NCBI GenBank assembly: GCA_003558195.1
Contig: PWMM01000236.1
Span: forward strand, 1-6,927
Direction of reading: 5' to 3'
DNA length: 6,927 bases
Source: Syntrophomonadaceae bacterium
Lineage (GTDB): Bacteria; Bacillota; Dethiobacteria; DTU022
This document shows positions 1 through 5,494 of the stretch, piece by piece. Each line of letters starts with the position of its first letter. Positions within the stretch are counted from its first letter, which is position 1. Both the position numbers and the translations under genes were made by a program. A model generated the notes under the pieces. It searched no databases. It was not told the DNA's origin and saw only the letters and a list, made by a program, of their open reading frames with translations.

Positions 1-281
1 GAACGATCTACAAACAACCTTTTATAAACAGCAGTTTTTTCGAGCAAGAATAGTGCCGGATATCCGAGAATAACCAGCAAAAAGGCAGCACCAACAGCCA
101 TGTACCAGGCGCTGAAAGAATGTAGTAAAATAAAGATGGAGAGGCTGTATCCCACGTGGTGCATCTTTCGCACGTATTCAGTGGGGATCTTAAACCAGTA
201 TTTAAGTAACACCGGAATTAAAGCCACCACAAATACGTAATAGCTCATTAAAATTATCGTTCCAGTTAAATCACCGTTCAT
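1..281 (-). CDS. Integral membrane protein, N-terminal part (possibly dolichol/phytol kinase-like)
   Basis: The open frame starts at ATG 281-279 on the minus strand and leaves the left edge still open after 93 codons. AAGGAG at 293-298 lies 11 nt upstream of the ATG, which supports the start. The protein begins MNGDLTGTIILMSYYVFVVA, a hydrophobic span at about residues 7-26. A basic segment follows with R38-K39 and H41-H42 (EYVRKMHHVGYSLSIF), then two more hydrophobic spans at about 45-58 and 60-80. An RK..H element just before a membrane span resembles the N-terminal signature of dolichol kinase, phytol kinase and related CDP-type membrane enzymes. That resemblance is weak and the conserved C-terminal half is outside the window, so the family is only a suggestion. 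It is divergent from the CooT gene across 260 bp of AT-rich DNA. Confidence 0.75.
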   Translation of the reverse strand, partial: MNGDLTGTIILMSYYVFVVALIPVLLKYWFKIPTEYVRKMHHVGYSLSIFILLHSFSAWYMAVGAAFLLVILGYPALFLLEKTAVYKRLFVDR

Positions 282-379
282 AATTACTAAAACTCCTTAG
301 TTTATCCAGGGCCGGTCAAGAATGCGCTTTGTACGAACTGTCCAGTTATTTATCAAAGCAATATGCATAATTGTTTATA

Positions 380-385
380 ATTATA
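380..385 (-). promoter_or_regulatory. Candidate extended -10 element for the left-edge membrane gene
   Basis: On the minus strand the sequence reads TGG-TATAAT, a perfect -10 box preceded by the TGn extension. It lies about 95 nt upstream of the membrane-protein ATG. No good -35 is seen, which extended -10 promoters tolerate. The box is half of the palindrome TATAATTATA (376-385), so a TATAAT also reads on the plus strand at 376-381, though without a matching -35 there. This is a motif match only, in AT-rich DNA where such boxes occur by chance. Confidence 0.35.
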
Positions 386-452
386 CCAGAAGATTATCTA
401 TATTAATATGGTTTTTGTCACTTTTTGCCTTTCCTCTGCTGTTAAAAAGATC

Positions 453-458
453 TATAAT
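453..458 (+). promoter_or_regulatory. Candidate -10 box for the CooT-family gene
   Basis: A perfect TATAAT lies 83 nt before the CooT-family ATG. The expected -35 position (about 430-435, TTTCCT) is a poor match, so the promoter is uncertain. The 282-541 gap is otherwise AT-rich. A plus-strand frame can be read through 322-570, but it overlaps the CooT gene, has no ribosome binding site and its translation looks like a low-complexity hydrophobic artefact. Confidence 0.25.
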
Positions 459-541
459 TGTAATATGGGTAATCAAGTTAATAATTCATAAAACCGCAGC
501 AAAAAAATGGTTTCATGCCAAAATGGGAGGTATAACAAGTT

Positions 542-733
542 ATGTGCATGATCACGTTATACAAAGGTAGTGTTGAAGAAGAGAATAAAATTTTAGACAA
601 TATTACCAAATATACCCTTGATCTGGAAGAAAAAAAACTTAAAGTTTACCCCATGCTCAAAAAACCGCAGGAGTTTGTCATTGATAAAGGGCTAAGTTGG
701 GATGAAAGTATCGATTCTATGATTATTGAATAA
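542..733 (+). CDS. CooT-family nickel-binding protein (63 aa)
   Basis: This small soluble protein starts MCMITLYKG and ends in an acidic/hydrophobic SWDESIDSMIIE. The N-terminal M-C-x-x-x-x-Y pattern, the length of about 60-65 aa and the closing strand ending in I-I-E match the CooT family, earlier annotated as predicted RNA-binding proteins. In Rhodospirillum rubrum, CooT is a homodimer that binds Ni(II) through Cys2 and helps mature CO dehydrogenase; Cys2 is present here. The middle differs from the usual pattern: the common D-L/I-F-G-E turn is replaced by VYPMLKKPQEFV. GGGAGG at 525-530 lies 11 nt before the ATG. ATG 548 is a possible internal start, but using it would remove the family-defining Cys2. 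No CO dehydrogenase or cooC/cooJ gene is visible nearby, so its nickel client is unknown. The gene is followed by a terminator-like structure and is probably monocistronic. Confidence 0.85.
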   Translation: MCMITLYKGSVEEENKILDNITKYTLDLEEKKLKVYPMLKKPQEFVIDKGLSWDESIDSMIIE

Positions 734-739
734 TCTAAG

Positions 740-757
740 CTGTTAATTATTTAACAG
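740..757 (+). other. Small hairpin directly after the CooT-family gene
   Basis: This is a perfect 7-bp inverted repeat, CTGTTAA / TTAACAG, with loop TTAT, starting 7 nt after the stop codon. It is AT-rich and followed by only TCCTTT, so alone it is a weak terminator. It may protect the 3' end of the transcript. Confidence 0.45.
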
Positions 758-759
758 TC

Positions 760-809
760 CTTTGACGGGCAGCTCAAGGCTGATTTGAGCTGTCTTTTTA
801 CTGTCAAAG
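760..809 (+). terminator. Terminator of the CooT-family gene, nested in a larger stem
   Basis: The inner stem CAGCTCAA (770-777) / TTGAGCTG (785-792) is 8 perfect bp, extendable by G-T pairs, with a 7-nt loop. It is followed by TCTTTTT (793-799), a standard intrinsic terminator. An outer perfect 7-bp repeat CTTTGAC (760-766) / GTCAAAG (803-809) encloses both stem and T-run. This is unusual because the outer arm is completed only after the termination point. It ends 43 nt before the transporter start, so it could also act as an attenuator for that gene. No separate strong promoter is visible between the two genes. Confidence 0.7.
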
Positions 810-841
810 CGGGGTTGAGTAGCACGAATAAGAGTTTACGT

Positions 842-847
842 GGAGGG
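842..847 (+). promoter_or_regulatory. Ribosome binding site selecting a GTG start
   Basis: GGAGGG lies 5 nt before GTG 853. The neighbouring ATG at 851 is immediately followed by TGA, so it would encode only Met-stop. The frame and spacing make GTG 853 the start of the transporter. Confidence 0.7.
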
Positions 848-852
848 ATTAT

Positions 853-2250
853 GTGACTAACCATCTTGCCATCAATCTAACCAGGACTGCCCGTTTGGTT
901 TATGCTGGAGGCAGCGCTGCTTTTACCATGCTGGAAAGGTTGATTTTGCTCTATGTTCCTTTCTATTTTCTCCCTCCCAGGGAATACAATTTGCCAAACA
1001 TGATCCCTGAAGAGACTTTTCTGGGATTGGCCACTATTTTGGGAGTTGCCCTGGCCCTGGGTCGGATTGTTGATGCAGCAGCAGACCCGGTTGTTGCCAC
1101 TATTAGTGATAATTTACGACTGGATTTAGGAAGGCGTAAACCCTTTTTATTGTTTAGCGCTGTACCGTTGGCTGTTTTTACAGTTCTTATTTTTAATCCG
1201 CCCTACCAGGGGCAGGAACATATTGTCAATGGAATCTGGCTGGCTTTAATGATGGGTTTATTCTACCTGGCTTTTACTGCCTACGTTAATCCATATTTAT
1301 CATTGCTTTCTGAACTGGGCCATACCGATGCCACCAGGATCAATCTTTCAACTTTTGTCGCCCTTTTCGGCCTGGTGGGAATGATTTTAGTTACTGTCAT
1401 CTTTCCTGAACTGGTCAGCCGCCTCCAGGATGCCGGGATGGATCTCCGCGCATCTTACCGTTTTGCGGTTGCCCTCGGTGCTTTTCCGGCCATGTTATTA
1501 TTAATTGGAGCTGCTTTAAGTTTTAATGAATCAAAGCATTGCTGCCCGGTTAATTCAGAACGTCTGGGGCTGCGACAGTCAATGCTTCAGGCATTAAAAG
1601 TACGTCCTTTCCGACGTTTTGTGCTAGGTGAAGTTTTCATGCAGTTTTCCATGAACCTGGTCACCCTGGGCATGCTCTATTATACCGTGGTTATATTCCG
1701 GCAGGAACAGAGGTTTATGACAGTCCTGGCTGTACTAGTATTTGGTACCGCCCTCCTGGCTTTTCCCCTGATAAATGCTATTGCCAAAAAACATGGGAAA
1801 GGGAAGATTTTGAGTATCTCTGCCCTGGTCCTTGCCTTATGCGCCCTGGGAATATTTTTGCTAAGCTTTAACATGTCAGGGGTAGCTTTTTACATTGGAG
1901 TGGCTTTATTCACCCTGGCCGGTATTCCGACAGCTGCCTTTAGCATCCTCGTGAATCCTACCATAGCAGAGATAGCCCGTTCACAAGCTGTCCAAACTGG
2001 CGGGCGCCGGGAAGCAATTTTTTTTGGAGCAAGGGCGGTTCCTTTGAAAATTACTATTGCCATCGCCGGTGCAGTTTTTGGATTTCTGCTGGTGTTTTTT
2101 GGGCGGGATATCGCTGATCCGCTGGGAGTGCAGCTTACCCTGTTACTGGTGGCCCTGGCGAGCTTTGGGGCTTTTTTAGCTTTTCTTGGTTACCCGGAAA
2201 AAGAAGTACAAAAAGCCTTGCTGGAAGAGGAAAAATTGTATGGTAATTGA
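853..2250 (+). CDS. MFS transporter, GPH (sugar:cation symporter)/SLC45-like, 465 aa
   Basis: This is a polytopic inner-membrane transporter with about twelve hydrophobic spans, the usual length of the glycoside-pentoside-hexuronide:cation symporter family (MelB relatives). Signature features visible in the N-terminal half are RIVDAAADPVVATISD (71-86), with Asp74, Asp78 and Asp86 equivalent to the D-x-x-x-D-P cation-site helix, then the cytosolic loop GRRKPF (93-98), and NPYLSLLSELG (146-156) followed by a D-x-T-R (159-162). A charged central loop lies at about 224-255 (ESKHCC ... VRPFRRF). Family knowledge suggests Na+- or H+-coupled uptake of a sugar or glycoside, but the substrate cannot be read from the sequence. 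It starts at GTG. No catabolic gene adjoins it, so context does not name a substrate. It lies downstream of the CooT gene on the same strand, separated by a terminator. Confidence 0.9.
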   Translation: MTNHLAINLTRTARLVYAGGSAAFTMLERLILLYVPFYFLPPREYNLPNMIPEETFLGLATILGVALALGRIVDAAADPVVATISDNLRLDLGRRKPFLLFSAVPLAVFTVLIFNPPYQGQEHIVNGIWLALMMGLFYLAFTAYVNPYLSLLSELGHTDATRINLSTFVALFGLVGMILVTVIFPELVSRLQDAGMDLRASYRFAVALGAFPAMLLLIGAALSFNESKHCCPVNSERLGLRQSMLQALKVRPFRRFVLGEVFMQFSMNLVTLGMLYYTVVIFRQEQRFMTVLAVLVFGTALLAFPLINAIAKKHGKGKILSISALVLALCALGIFLLSFNMSGVAFYIGVALFTLAGIPTAAFSILVNPTIAEIARSQAVQTGGRREAIFFGARAVPLKITIAIAGAVFGFLLVFFGRDIADPLGVQLTLLLVALASFGAFLAFLGYPEKEVQKALLEEEKLYGN

Positions 2251-2300
2251 TTGAAGGTTGTTGTAAAATGCTCAGCCTATGTAAACCCAGGCCTACGGAA

Positions 2301-2318
2301 TTACCAATATTTTACCAA
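2301..2318. repeat. Helically phased direct repeat TTACCAA x2
   Basis: TTACCAA occurs at 2301-2307 and again at 2312-2318, so start to start is 11 bp, about one helical turn. The surrounding 190-bp gap (2251-2440) holds no gene. Such phased half-sites can be protein-binding sites, but no protein is implicated and chance is possible in AT-rich DNA. Confidence 0.3.
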
Positions 2319-2350
2319 ATTCGCTTGTAAATTTAGTGCGATGCGCTCAT

Positions 2351-2399
2351 CCTAAAGGCTAGATTTTAGGCTAATCCTTTTCAGTACCAGGCTACTGAA
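2351..2399 (+). other. Two tandem hairpins before the acetyltransferase gene
   Basis: The first hairpin is CCTAAA (2351-2356) / TTTAGG (2365-2370) with an 8-nt loop, followed by CTAATCCTTTT, a possible weak terminator for the transporter. The second is TTCAGTA (2380-2386) / TACTGAA (2393-2399), 7 perfect bp with loop CCAGGC. The second ends about 40 nt before the acetyltransferase ATG, so it could sit in that gene's leader. Both stems are AT-rich, and function is inferred only from position. Confidence 0.4.
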
Positions 2400-2424
2400 T
2401 GTAGACTTCTTGATGAACTGACAT

Positions 2425-2430
2425 GGGGAG
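2425..2430 (+). promoter_or_regulatory. Ribosome binding site deciding the acetyltransferase start
   Basis: GGGGAG, followed by a second G-run at 2432-2435, precedes ATG 2441 by 10 nt. The upstream in-frame ATG at 2423 overlaps this site and has no ribosome binding site of its own, so 2441 is preferred. Confidence 0.6.
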
Positions 2431-2440
2431 TGGGGTTTTT

Positions 2441-2932
2441 ATGATCATAAGAGAAGTAGATTTGAATAAAGAGCTGGAACAACTGGTTGCTGTGATCAGG
2501 AGATCATTTATTACCGTGGCCCATGATTTTAATATAACCCCTGGTAATGCTCCTACCAATCCTGCTTTTATTGATGAAGAGTCGTTACTTAAAAGCGCAG
2601 AAAAAAAGGATCTAAATTACTACGGTTGTTACGAACAGGAAACTATAGTTGGTTGTTACGCTCTTGAAAAGGCTTTTCATCAAACTTATTACCTCGAAAG
2701 GCTTGCTGTCATCCCTGAGAAAAGGCACCAGGGTTATGGCAGGGCTTTGGTGCTTGATGCTTTCAAGAGGGCCAAGGAAAAAGGAGGGAATAACATTTCT
2801 ATCGCCATTATCGAAGAACATGAAATTCTGAAAAACTGGTATAAGAATCTTAGGTTTGTTGAAACAGGTCGAAAAACTTTTGCCCACTTACCCTTTGATG
2901 TTTGTTTCCTCAGGCATACACTTGAAGAATAA
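2441..2932 (+). CDS. GNAT-family N-acetyltransferase (163 aa)
   Basis: This soluble enzyme of the Gcn5-related family transfers an acyl group from acyl-CoA to an amine. Motif A is clear: strand LERLAVIP (85-92), then the pyrophosphate-binding loop R95-H-Q-G98-Y-G100 and helix RALVLDAF. Motif B is at about 130-144 (LKNWYKNLRFVETGR), where the usual LGF is LRF. The N-terminal part (3-55) forms the expected helices and includes AHDFNITPGNAPTNPAFID, probably part of acceptor recognition. The length is normal. The substrate is unknown; small-molecule and protein acceptors are both possible. It converges on the methyltransferase with only 22 bp between stop codons, so the two are not co-transcribed. 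The in-frame ATG six codons upstream (2423) is considered less likely. Confidence 0.88.
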   Translation: MIIREVDLNKELEQLVAVIRRSFITVAHDFNITPGNAPTNPAFIDEESLLKSAEKKDLNYYGCYEQETIVGCYALEKAFHQTYYLERLAVIPEKRHQGYGRALVLDAFKRAKEKGGNNISIAIIEEHEILKNWYKNLRFVETGRKTFAHLPFDVCFLRHTLEE

Positions 2933-2954
2933 GTTGTGCTGCCAGCTAAGATTT

Positions 2955-3749
2955 TTATGAGCCGGCTGATTTTTTGGCAACAAAAGTTAATTTTTGATTC
3001 AAGTCCTGCTCACCGGTCAACTGCAGGCTGAAGCTGGGATAAATGCCTGTCACACTGAAACCTGCCCGTTTCAGCATTTCTTTAATTTTTACAGGGGCAT
3101 AATCTTTCTCCTGGTGCTCTTCCCGGTATTTTTTATAAAGGCCATTTTTTAATTTTTGGAAAACAGTCAGGCTGGCCGACCAGAGCTCTTTTTCTTTCTG
3201 GTAATGGCTTTCCATGATCAAGGTTAACTCCTCTAAATCAACAACGCAGGTATCATCTTTCACTATATTTTGGGAACGCAAACCAGGCCTGGTCAGGTCA
3301 AAAACAAAAAAGCCCGGGCATTTTAAGCTTGCATAAAGATCGCAAAAAACCTTGTAAAGTTCCGGTTCACTCAAAATATAGTTCAGGCCATCCTGAAATA
3401 ACAGGGCCAGGTCGAATTTTTGATTTAAACATAAACAGCGCAGATCCTGCCGGTGATACAGTATAGAGAGATTTTGCTCTTCAGTTTTTCGGTGCGCCAG
3501 CTTAAGCATGGTTTCAGATATATCTAATCCTACAACCCTGTATCCCCTTCTGGCAAAAGGAATGGTTGAGCTACCGGTACCGCAGGCCAGATCAATAACA
3601 TCTTTAATGACCTGGTTTCCAGCATGGATTTTGAGCAGTGCTTCTACATAGTCAGCCCAACCTTCATAATCAACTGAGCACATTATCTGGTCATATATTT
3701 CTGCAAAAGAGCCGTAAGGTTCAAAGCTTGATTGATTTTGAGCTACCAT
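2955..3749 (-). CDS. Class I SAM-dependent methyltransferase, YqeM-like (264 aa)
   Basis: The N-terminal stretch SFAEIYDQIM...DYEGWADY (14-34) is the characteristic F-A-x-x-Y-D-x-x-M lead of YqeM-type methyltransferases. The Rossmann core follows: motif I VIDLACGTGSS (51-61) binds SAM, motif II GLDIS (74-78, Asp76) contacts the ribose, and QDLRCL (101-106) and FDLALLFQDGLNYI (112-125) are the later core strands. The C-terminal region (about 160-264) is charged and carries KIKEMLKRAGF (221-231), a common late helix. The acceptor is unknown. ATG 3749 is chosen because AAGGAG (3756-3761) lies 6 nt upstream; an in-frame TTG directly before it (3752) is less likely. It is divergent from the microprotein gene and convergent with the acetyltransferase. 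Confidence 0.9.
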   Translation of the reverse strand: MVAQNQSSFEPYGSFAEIYDQIMCSVDYEGWADYVEALLKIHAGNQVIKDVIDLACGTGSSTIPFARRGYRVVGLDISETMLKLAHRKTEEQNLSILYHRQDLRCLCLNQKFDLALLFQDGLNYILSEPELYKVFCDLYASLKCPGFFVFDLTRPGLRSQNIVKDDTCVVDLEELTLIMESHYQKEKELWSASLTVFQKLKNGLYKKYREEHQEKDYAPVKIKEMLKRAGFSVTGIYPSFSLQLTGEQDLNQKLTFVAKKSAGS

Positions 3750-3818
3750 CAATTACTCCTTCTTTCGAAATGTGATTTCTTCAATGCTAATGTATGTTAT
3801 AAGCCGTTTTATAAAAAA

Positions 3819-3847
3819 TTGACTAAATGCAAGTAAAGAGGTATGCT
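3819..3847 (+). promoter_or_regulatory. Sigma-A-like promoter for the microprotein gene
   Basis: TTGACT (3819-3824) and TATGCT (3842-3847) are separated by exactly 17 nt, with 5/6 and 4/6 matches to the consensus. The predicted start near 3854 would give a leader of about 70 nt before ATG 3926. This is the best promoter in the window by eye. Confidence 0.6.
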
Positions 3848-3850
3848 TTA

Positions 3851-3889
3851 AACAGGCTCTAGTTTGTCCTGTTCATCTAAAAGATGAAC
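3851..3889 (+). promoter_or_regulatory. Two overlapping dyads in the microprotein leader
   Basis: Dyad 1 is AACAGG (3851-3856) / CCTGTT (3868-3873), 6 bp with an 11-nt spacer, overlapping the predicted transcription start. Dyad 2 is GTTCATCT (3871-3878) / AGATGAAC (3882-3889), 8 perfect bp with an AAA loop. They share bases 3871-3873, so in RNA they partly compete. They may be an operator plus a 5' hairpin, or alternative leader folds. No U-run follows, so it is not a standard terminator. Confidence 0.45.
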
Positions 3890-3925
3890 TTAAAAATAAT
3901 AAGATTCTCTATTGGAGTGATCAGC

Positions 3926-4105
3926 ATGTTCAAACACTCTATTTGGAACAATATACCAGAGAATAGCAAGCTATTATTAAAATACCTGGGTCTGTTTTTC
4001 CTGGTTATTGCTTATTTTGCAATAATCGAAGGTGGAGCGCCACAGGTTATCTTTGATCTTGATTTTCCTGCCCTGCGTATACCGGCATCCTGGTCCCTGC
4101 CTTAA
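3926..4105 (+). CDS. Single-span membrane microprotein, unknown function (59 aa)
   Basis: ATG 3926 has GGAG (3914-3917) 8 nt upstream, and the gene has its own promoter. An earlier in-frame ATG at 3884 lies inside a leader hairpin without a ribosome binding site and is rejected. The protein starts MFKHSIWNNIPENSKLLLKY, a short charged segment. A hydrophobic span follows at about 16-34 (LLLKYLGLFFLVIAYFAII), then a tail from Glu35 with a patterned D/P-containing stretch (GGAPQVIFDLDF, 36-47; PALRIPASWSLP, 48-59). I do not recognise a family. The tail looks constrained, with proline and acidic residues, rather than random. It might be a complete microprotein or the N-terminal remnant of something larger; the downstream sequence in other frames is short and closed by stops. 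It is divergent from the methyltransferase. Confidence 0.6.
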   Translation: MFKHSIWNNIPENSKLLLKYLGLFFLVIAYFAIIEGGAPQVIFDLDFPALRIPASWSLP

Positions 4106-4116
4106 CCGGTATAAGC

Positions 4117-4146
4117 CAGTTTATATGAAAGCTGTTATTTAAACTG
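4117..4146. repeat. Inverted repeat downstream of the microprotein gene
   Basis: CAGTTTA (4117-4123) and TAAACTG (4140-4146) form a perfect 7-bp dyad with a 16-nt loop, 11 nt after the microprotein stop. No U-run follows on either strand, so it is not a classical terminator. It may be a 3' stabilising structure or chance. Confidence 0.3.
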
Positions 4147-4154
4147 AACTAATA

Positions 4155-4190
4155 AAAATGAAAAGCCCGGGTGTAAGGCTAAAGCCTGGC
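4155..4190 (-). terminator. Possible terminator of the alcohol dehydrogenase gene
   Basis: Read on the minus strand, GCCAGGC-TTTA-GCCT is followed by an 8-nt bulge, then GGC and TTTTCATTTTT. Base pairs are AGGC/GCCT and an outer GCC/GGC. It lies about 75 nt after the dehydrogenase stop. The bulged stem makes it imperfect; the T-rich tail is the main support. Confidence 0.35.
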
Positions 4191-4218
4191 GGTGCAGTTC
4201 CAGCCTAAAGGTAAAGCA

Positions 4219-4251
4219 TCTGCAGTATCTCAGCAAATTAAGCAACTGGAC
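4219..4251 (+). pseudogene. Possible remnant of a LysR-type helix-turn-helix
   Basis: The plus-strand frame encodes SAVSQQIKQLD. This coincides with the recognition helix and following residues of LysR-family regulators (typical form S-A-V-S-Q-Q-I-K-Q-L-E). The frame is closed by TAA at 4180-4182, there is no upstream helix 1, and downstream it runs into the antisense of the dehydrogenase 3' end. If real it is a scrap of a decayed regulator; an 11-residue match can also be chance. Confidence 0.2.
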
Positions 4252-4264
4252 CTGTCCATGTTGT

Positions 4265-5428
4265 TCAGCTGTTATAACAATCCTGCAATATTTTCAAGTA
4301 GTCGTTTTTCCTTATCGGGCGGCAGTTGCTTTCAGATGATCCGTTCTGTTCGGATATTTCGGCCAGGTATTCAAAATCTTGAGGGTTAACTTGATCCAGA
4401 TTACTGAACTTTGGGATGCCGATAGCTGCTGAAATGCTCGCCAGTTGCTGGGTTAGCAACCTGGAAGCCTCTTCTGGACTTAGGTTTGTTGTATCTAATC
4501 CACAGGCTCTCGCTGCTCGGGCATGGCGCTCCGGGTCTGCTTCGGCATTAAAAGCGGTGACTGAAGGCAGGAATACAGAGTTGGCGATGCCGTGTGCTGT
4601 GTCATAAAGGCCCCCTATGGCTTCAGCCAAACAGTGGACCGCGCCTACATCGGCATGCGAAAAAGCGATCCCAGCCATTACAGAACCGGTCATCATTGCA
4701 GATCGGGCTGTTTTGTCTCGGCCATTTTCTACTACTACCGGTAATGCAGGATAAAGCATTTCCATAGCAGCCAGGGCCATAGCATCTGAAAATGGATTAG
4801 CTTTACGGCAGGTATAGGCTTCGATCGCATGGACCAGGGCATCCATACCGGTAGATGCAGTTAACCCTACAGGCAGAGTATAGGTGGTTTCGGGATCTAT
4901 TACCGCCAGCCTTGGGGTGAGGTTGATATCTTTAACTGATATTTTAAGGTTACGCTTTGTATCATTGATTACTGCTGACCTGGTTACCTCTGATCCGGTT
5001 CCGGCTGTAGTCGGTATGGCAATCACGGGAGTTAAAGCTCCAGGGACCTTGCCCCGTCCTTCATAGGCAGTCAGCGGATCGCCATAGGTTTGCAGCAGGG
5101 CAATGGTCTTGGCTGAATCTATGACTGAGCCGCCGCCTACGGCTACTATAACATCGGCTTTAAATTGACGGGCTTCTTCACCACCCTTTTCACAGTCATG
5201 ATCCTTGGGATTGGGTTTAACTGCTTGATACAAACAGCAATTAAAGCCCGCTTCAATCAGGGAAGATTCTACCCTGCCGGTAATACCGGCTGCTTTTACA
5301 CCGGGATCGGTTACAATAAAAGCTCTCCTGCCGGTTGTTAATTCAGTCGCCATGGTGCCAGTTTCTCTAAGCATTCCTGCTCCGATTTCGATCCTGGTTG
5401 GCAAATGGAAACCATATCTAGACAACAT
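4265..5428 (-). CDS. Iron-containing alcohol dehydrogenase (387 aa)
   Basis: This cytosolic NAD(P)-dependent oxidoreductase belongs to the group III (Fe-type) dehydrogenase family and interconverts an alcohol and an aldehyde. The N-terminal nucleotide domain carries GGGSVIDSAK (98-107) and PTTAGTGSEVT (139-149). The first family signature is at about 174-204 (LAVIDPETTYTLP ... GMDALVHAIEAY), and the second is VHCLAEAIGGLYDTAHGIAN (264-283). The four metal ligands are all present: Asp196, His200, His265 and His279. The residue four after His265, a histidine in E. coli FucO, is Glu269 here; the C-terminal NPR is NCR (368-370). Length is normal. AGGAG (5437-5441) lies 8 nt before ATG 5428 but only 2 nt before the in-frame ATG at 5434, so 5428 is preferred. 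It lies downstream of a transporter on the same strand. The exact substrate cannot be assigned. Confidence 0.93.
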   Translation of the reverse strand: MLSRYGFHLPTRIEIGAGMLRETGTMATELTTGRRAFIVTDPGVKAAGITGRVESSLIEAGFNCCLYQAVKPNPKDHDCEKGGEEARQFKADVIVAVGGGSVIDSAKTIALLQTYGDPLTAYEGRGKVPGALTPVIAIPTTAGTGSEVTRSAVINDTKRNLKISVKDINLTPRLAVIDPETTYTLPVGLTASTGMDALVHAIEAYTCRKANPFSDAMALAAMEMLYPALPVVVENGRDKTARSAMMTGSVMAGIAFSHADVGAVHCLAEAIGGLYDTAHGIANSVFLPSVTAFNAEADPERHARAARACGLDTTNLSPEEASRLLTQQLASISAAIGIPKFSNLDQVNPQDFEYLAEISEQNGSSESNCRPIRKNDYLKILQDCYNS

Positions 5429-5436
5429 GATCATCT

Positions 5437-5441
5437 CTCCT
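5437..5441 (-). promoter_or_regulatory. Ribosome binding site deciding the dehydrogenase start
   Basis: Minus-strand AGGAG is 8 nt from ATG 5428 (good) and 2 nt from ATG 5434 (too close). The protein therefore most likely begins MLSRYGFHLP rather than MIMLSRYG. Confidence 0.6.
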
Positions 5442-5494
5442 GTACATCAAATAGCAATATTTACTGTCTATCCTATTCTTAACAATTTCTTCAT

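Noticed and set aside
322..570. Plus-strand 82-codon frame with hydrophobic translation
   Set aside because: It overlaps the well-supported CooT start, lacks a ribosome binding site and its composition is what AT-rich intergenic DNA gives in translation.
2423..2440. Six-codon N-terminal extension of the acetyltransferase
   Set aside because: The extension overlaps the ribosome binding site for ATG 2441 and has no site of its own.
2933..2954. Bidirectional terminator between the convergent acetyltransferase and methyltransferase genes
   Set aside because: The palindrome AGCCGGCT and short GTTG/CAAC arms are present nearby, but no stem with a proper loop and T-run could be built.
3884..3925. 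Fourteen-codon N-terminal extension of the microprotein
   Set aside because: Its ATG sits inside an 8-bp leader hairpin with no ribosome binding site, while ATG 3926 has a well-spaced GGAG.
4161..4210. Riboswitch suggested by repeated AAGCC/GGCTAAAG elements
   Set aside because: I could not match it to conserved cores of cobalamin, TPP, SAM, glycine or c-di-GMP riboswitches, and it lies at gene ends rather than in a leader.
4192..4389. GTG-started plus-strand frame of 65 codons
   Set aside because: Most of it is antisense to the conserved C-terminus of the dehydrogenase, and there is no ribosome binding site. Only its first part, with the LysR-like scrap, was kept as an observation.
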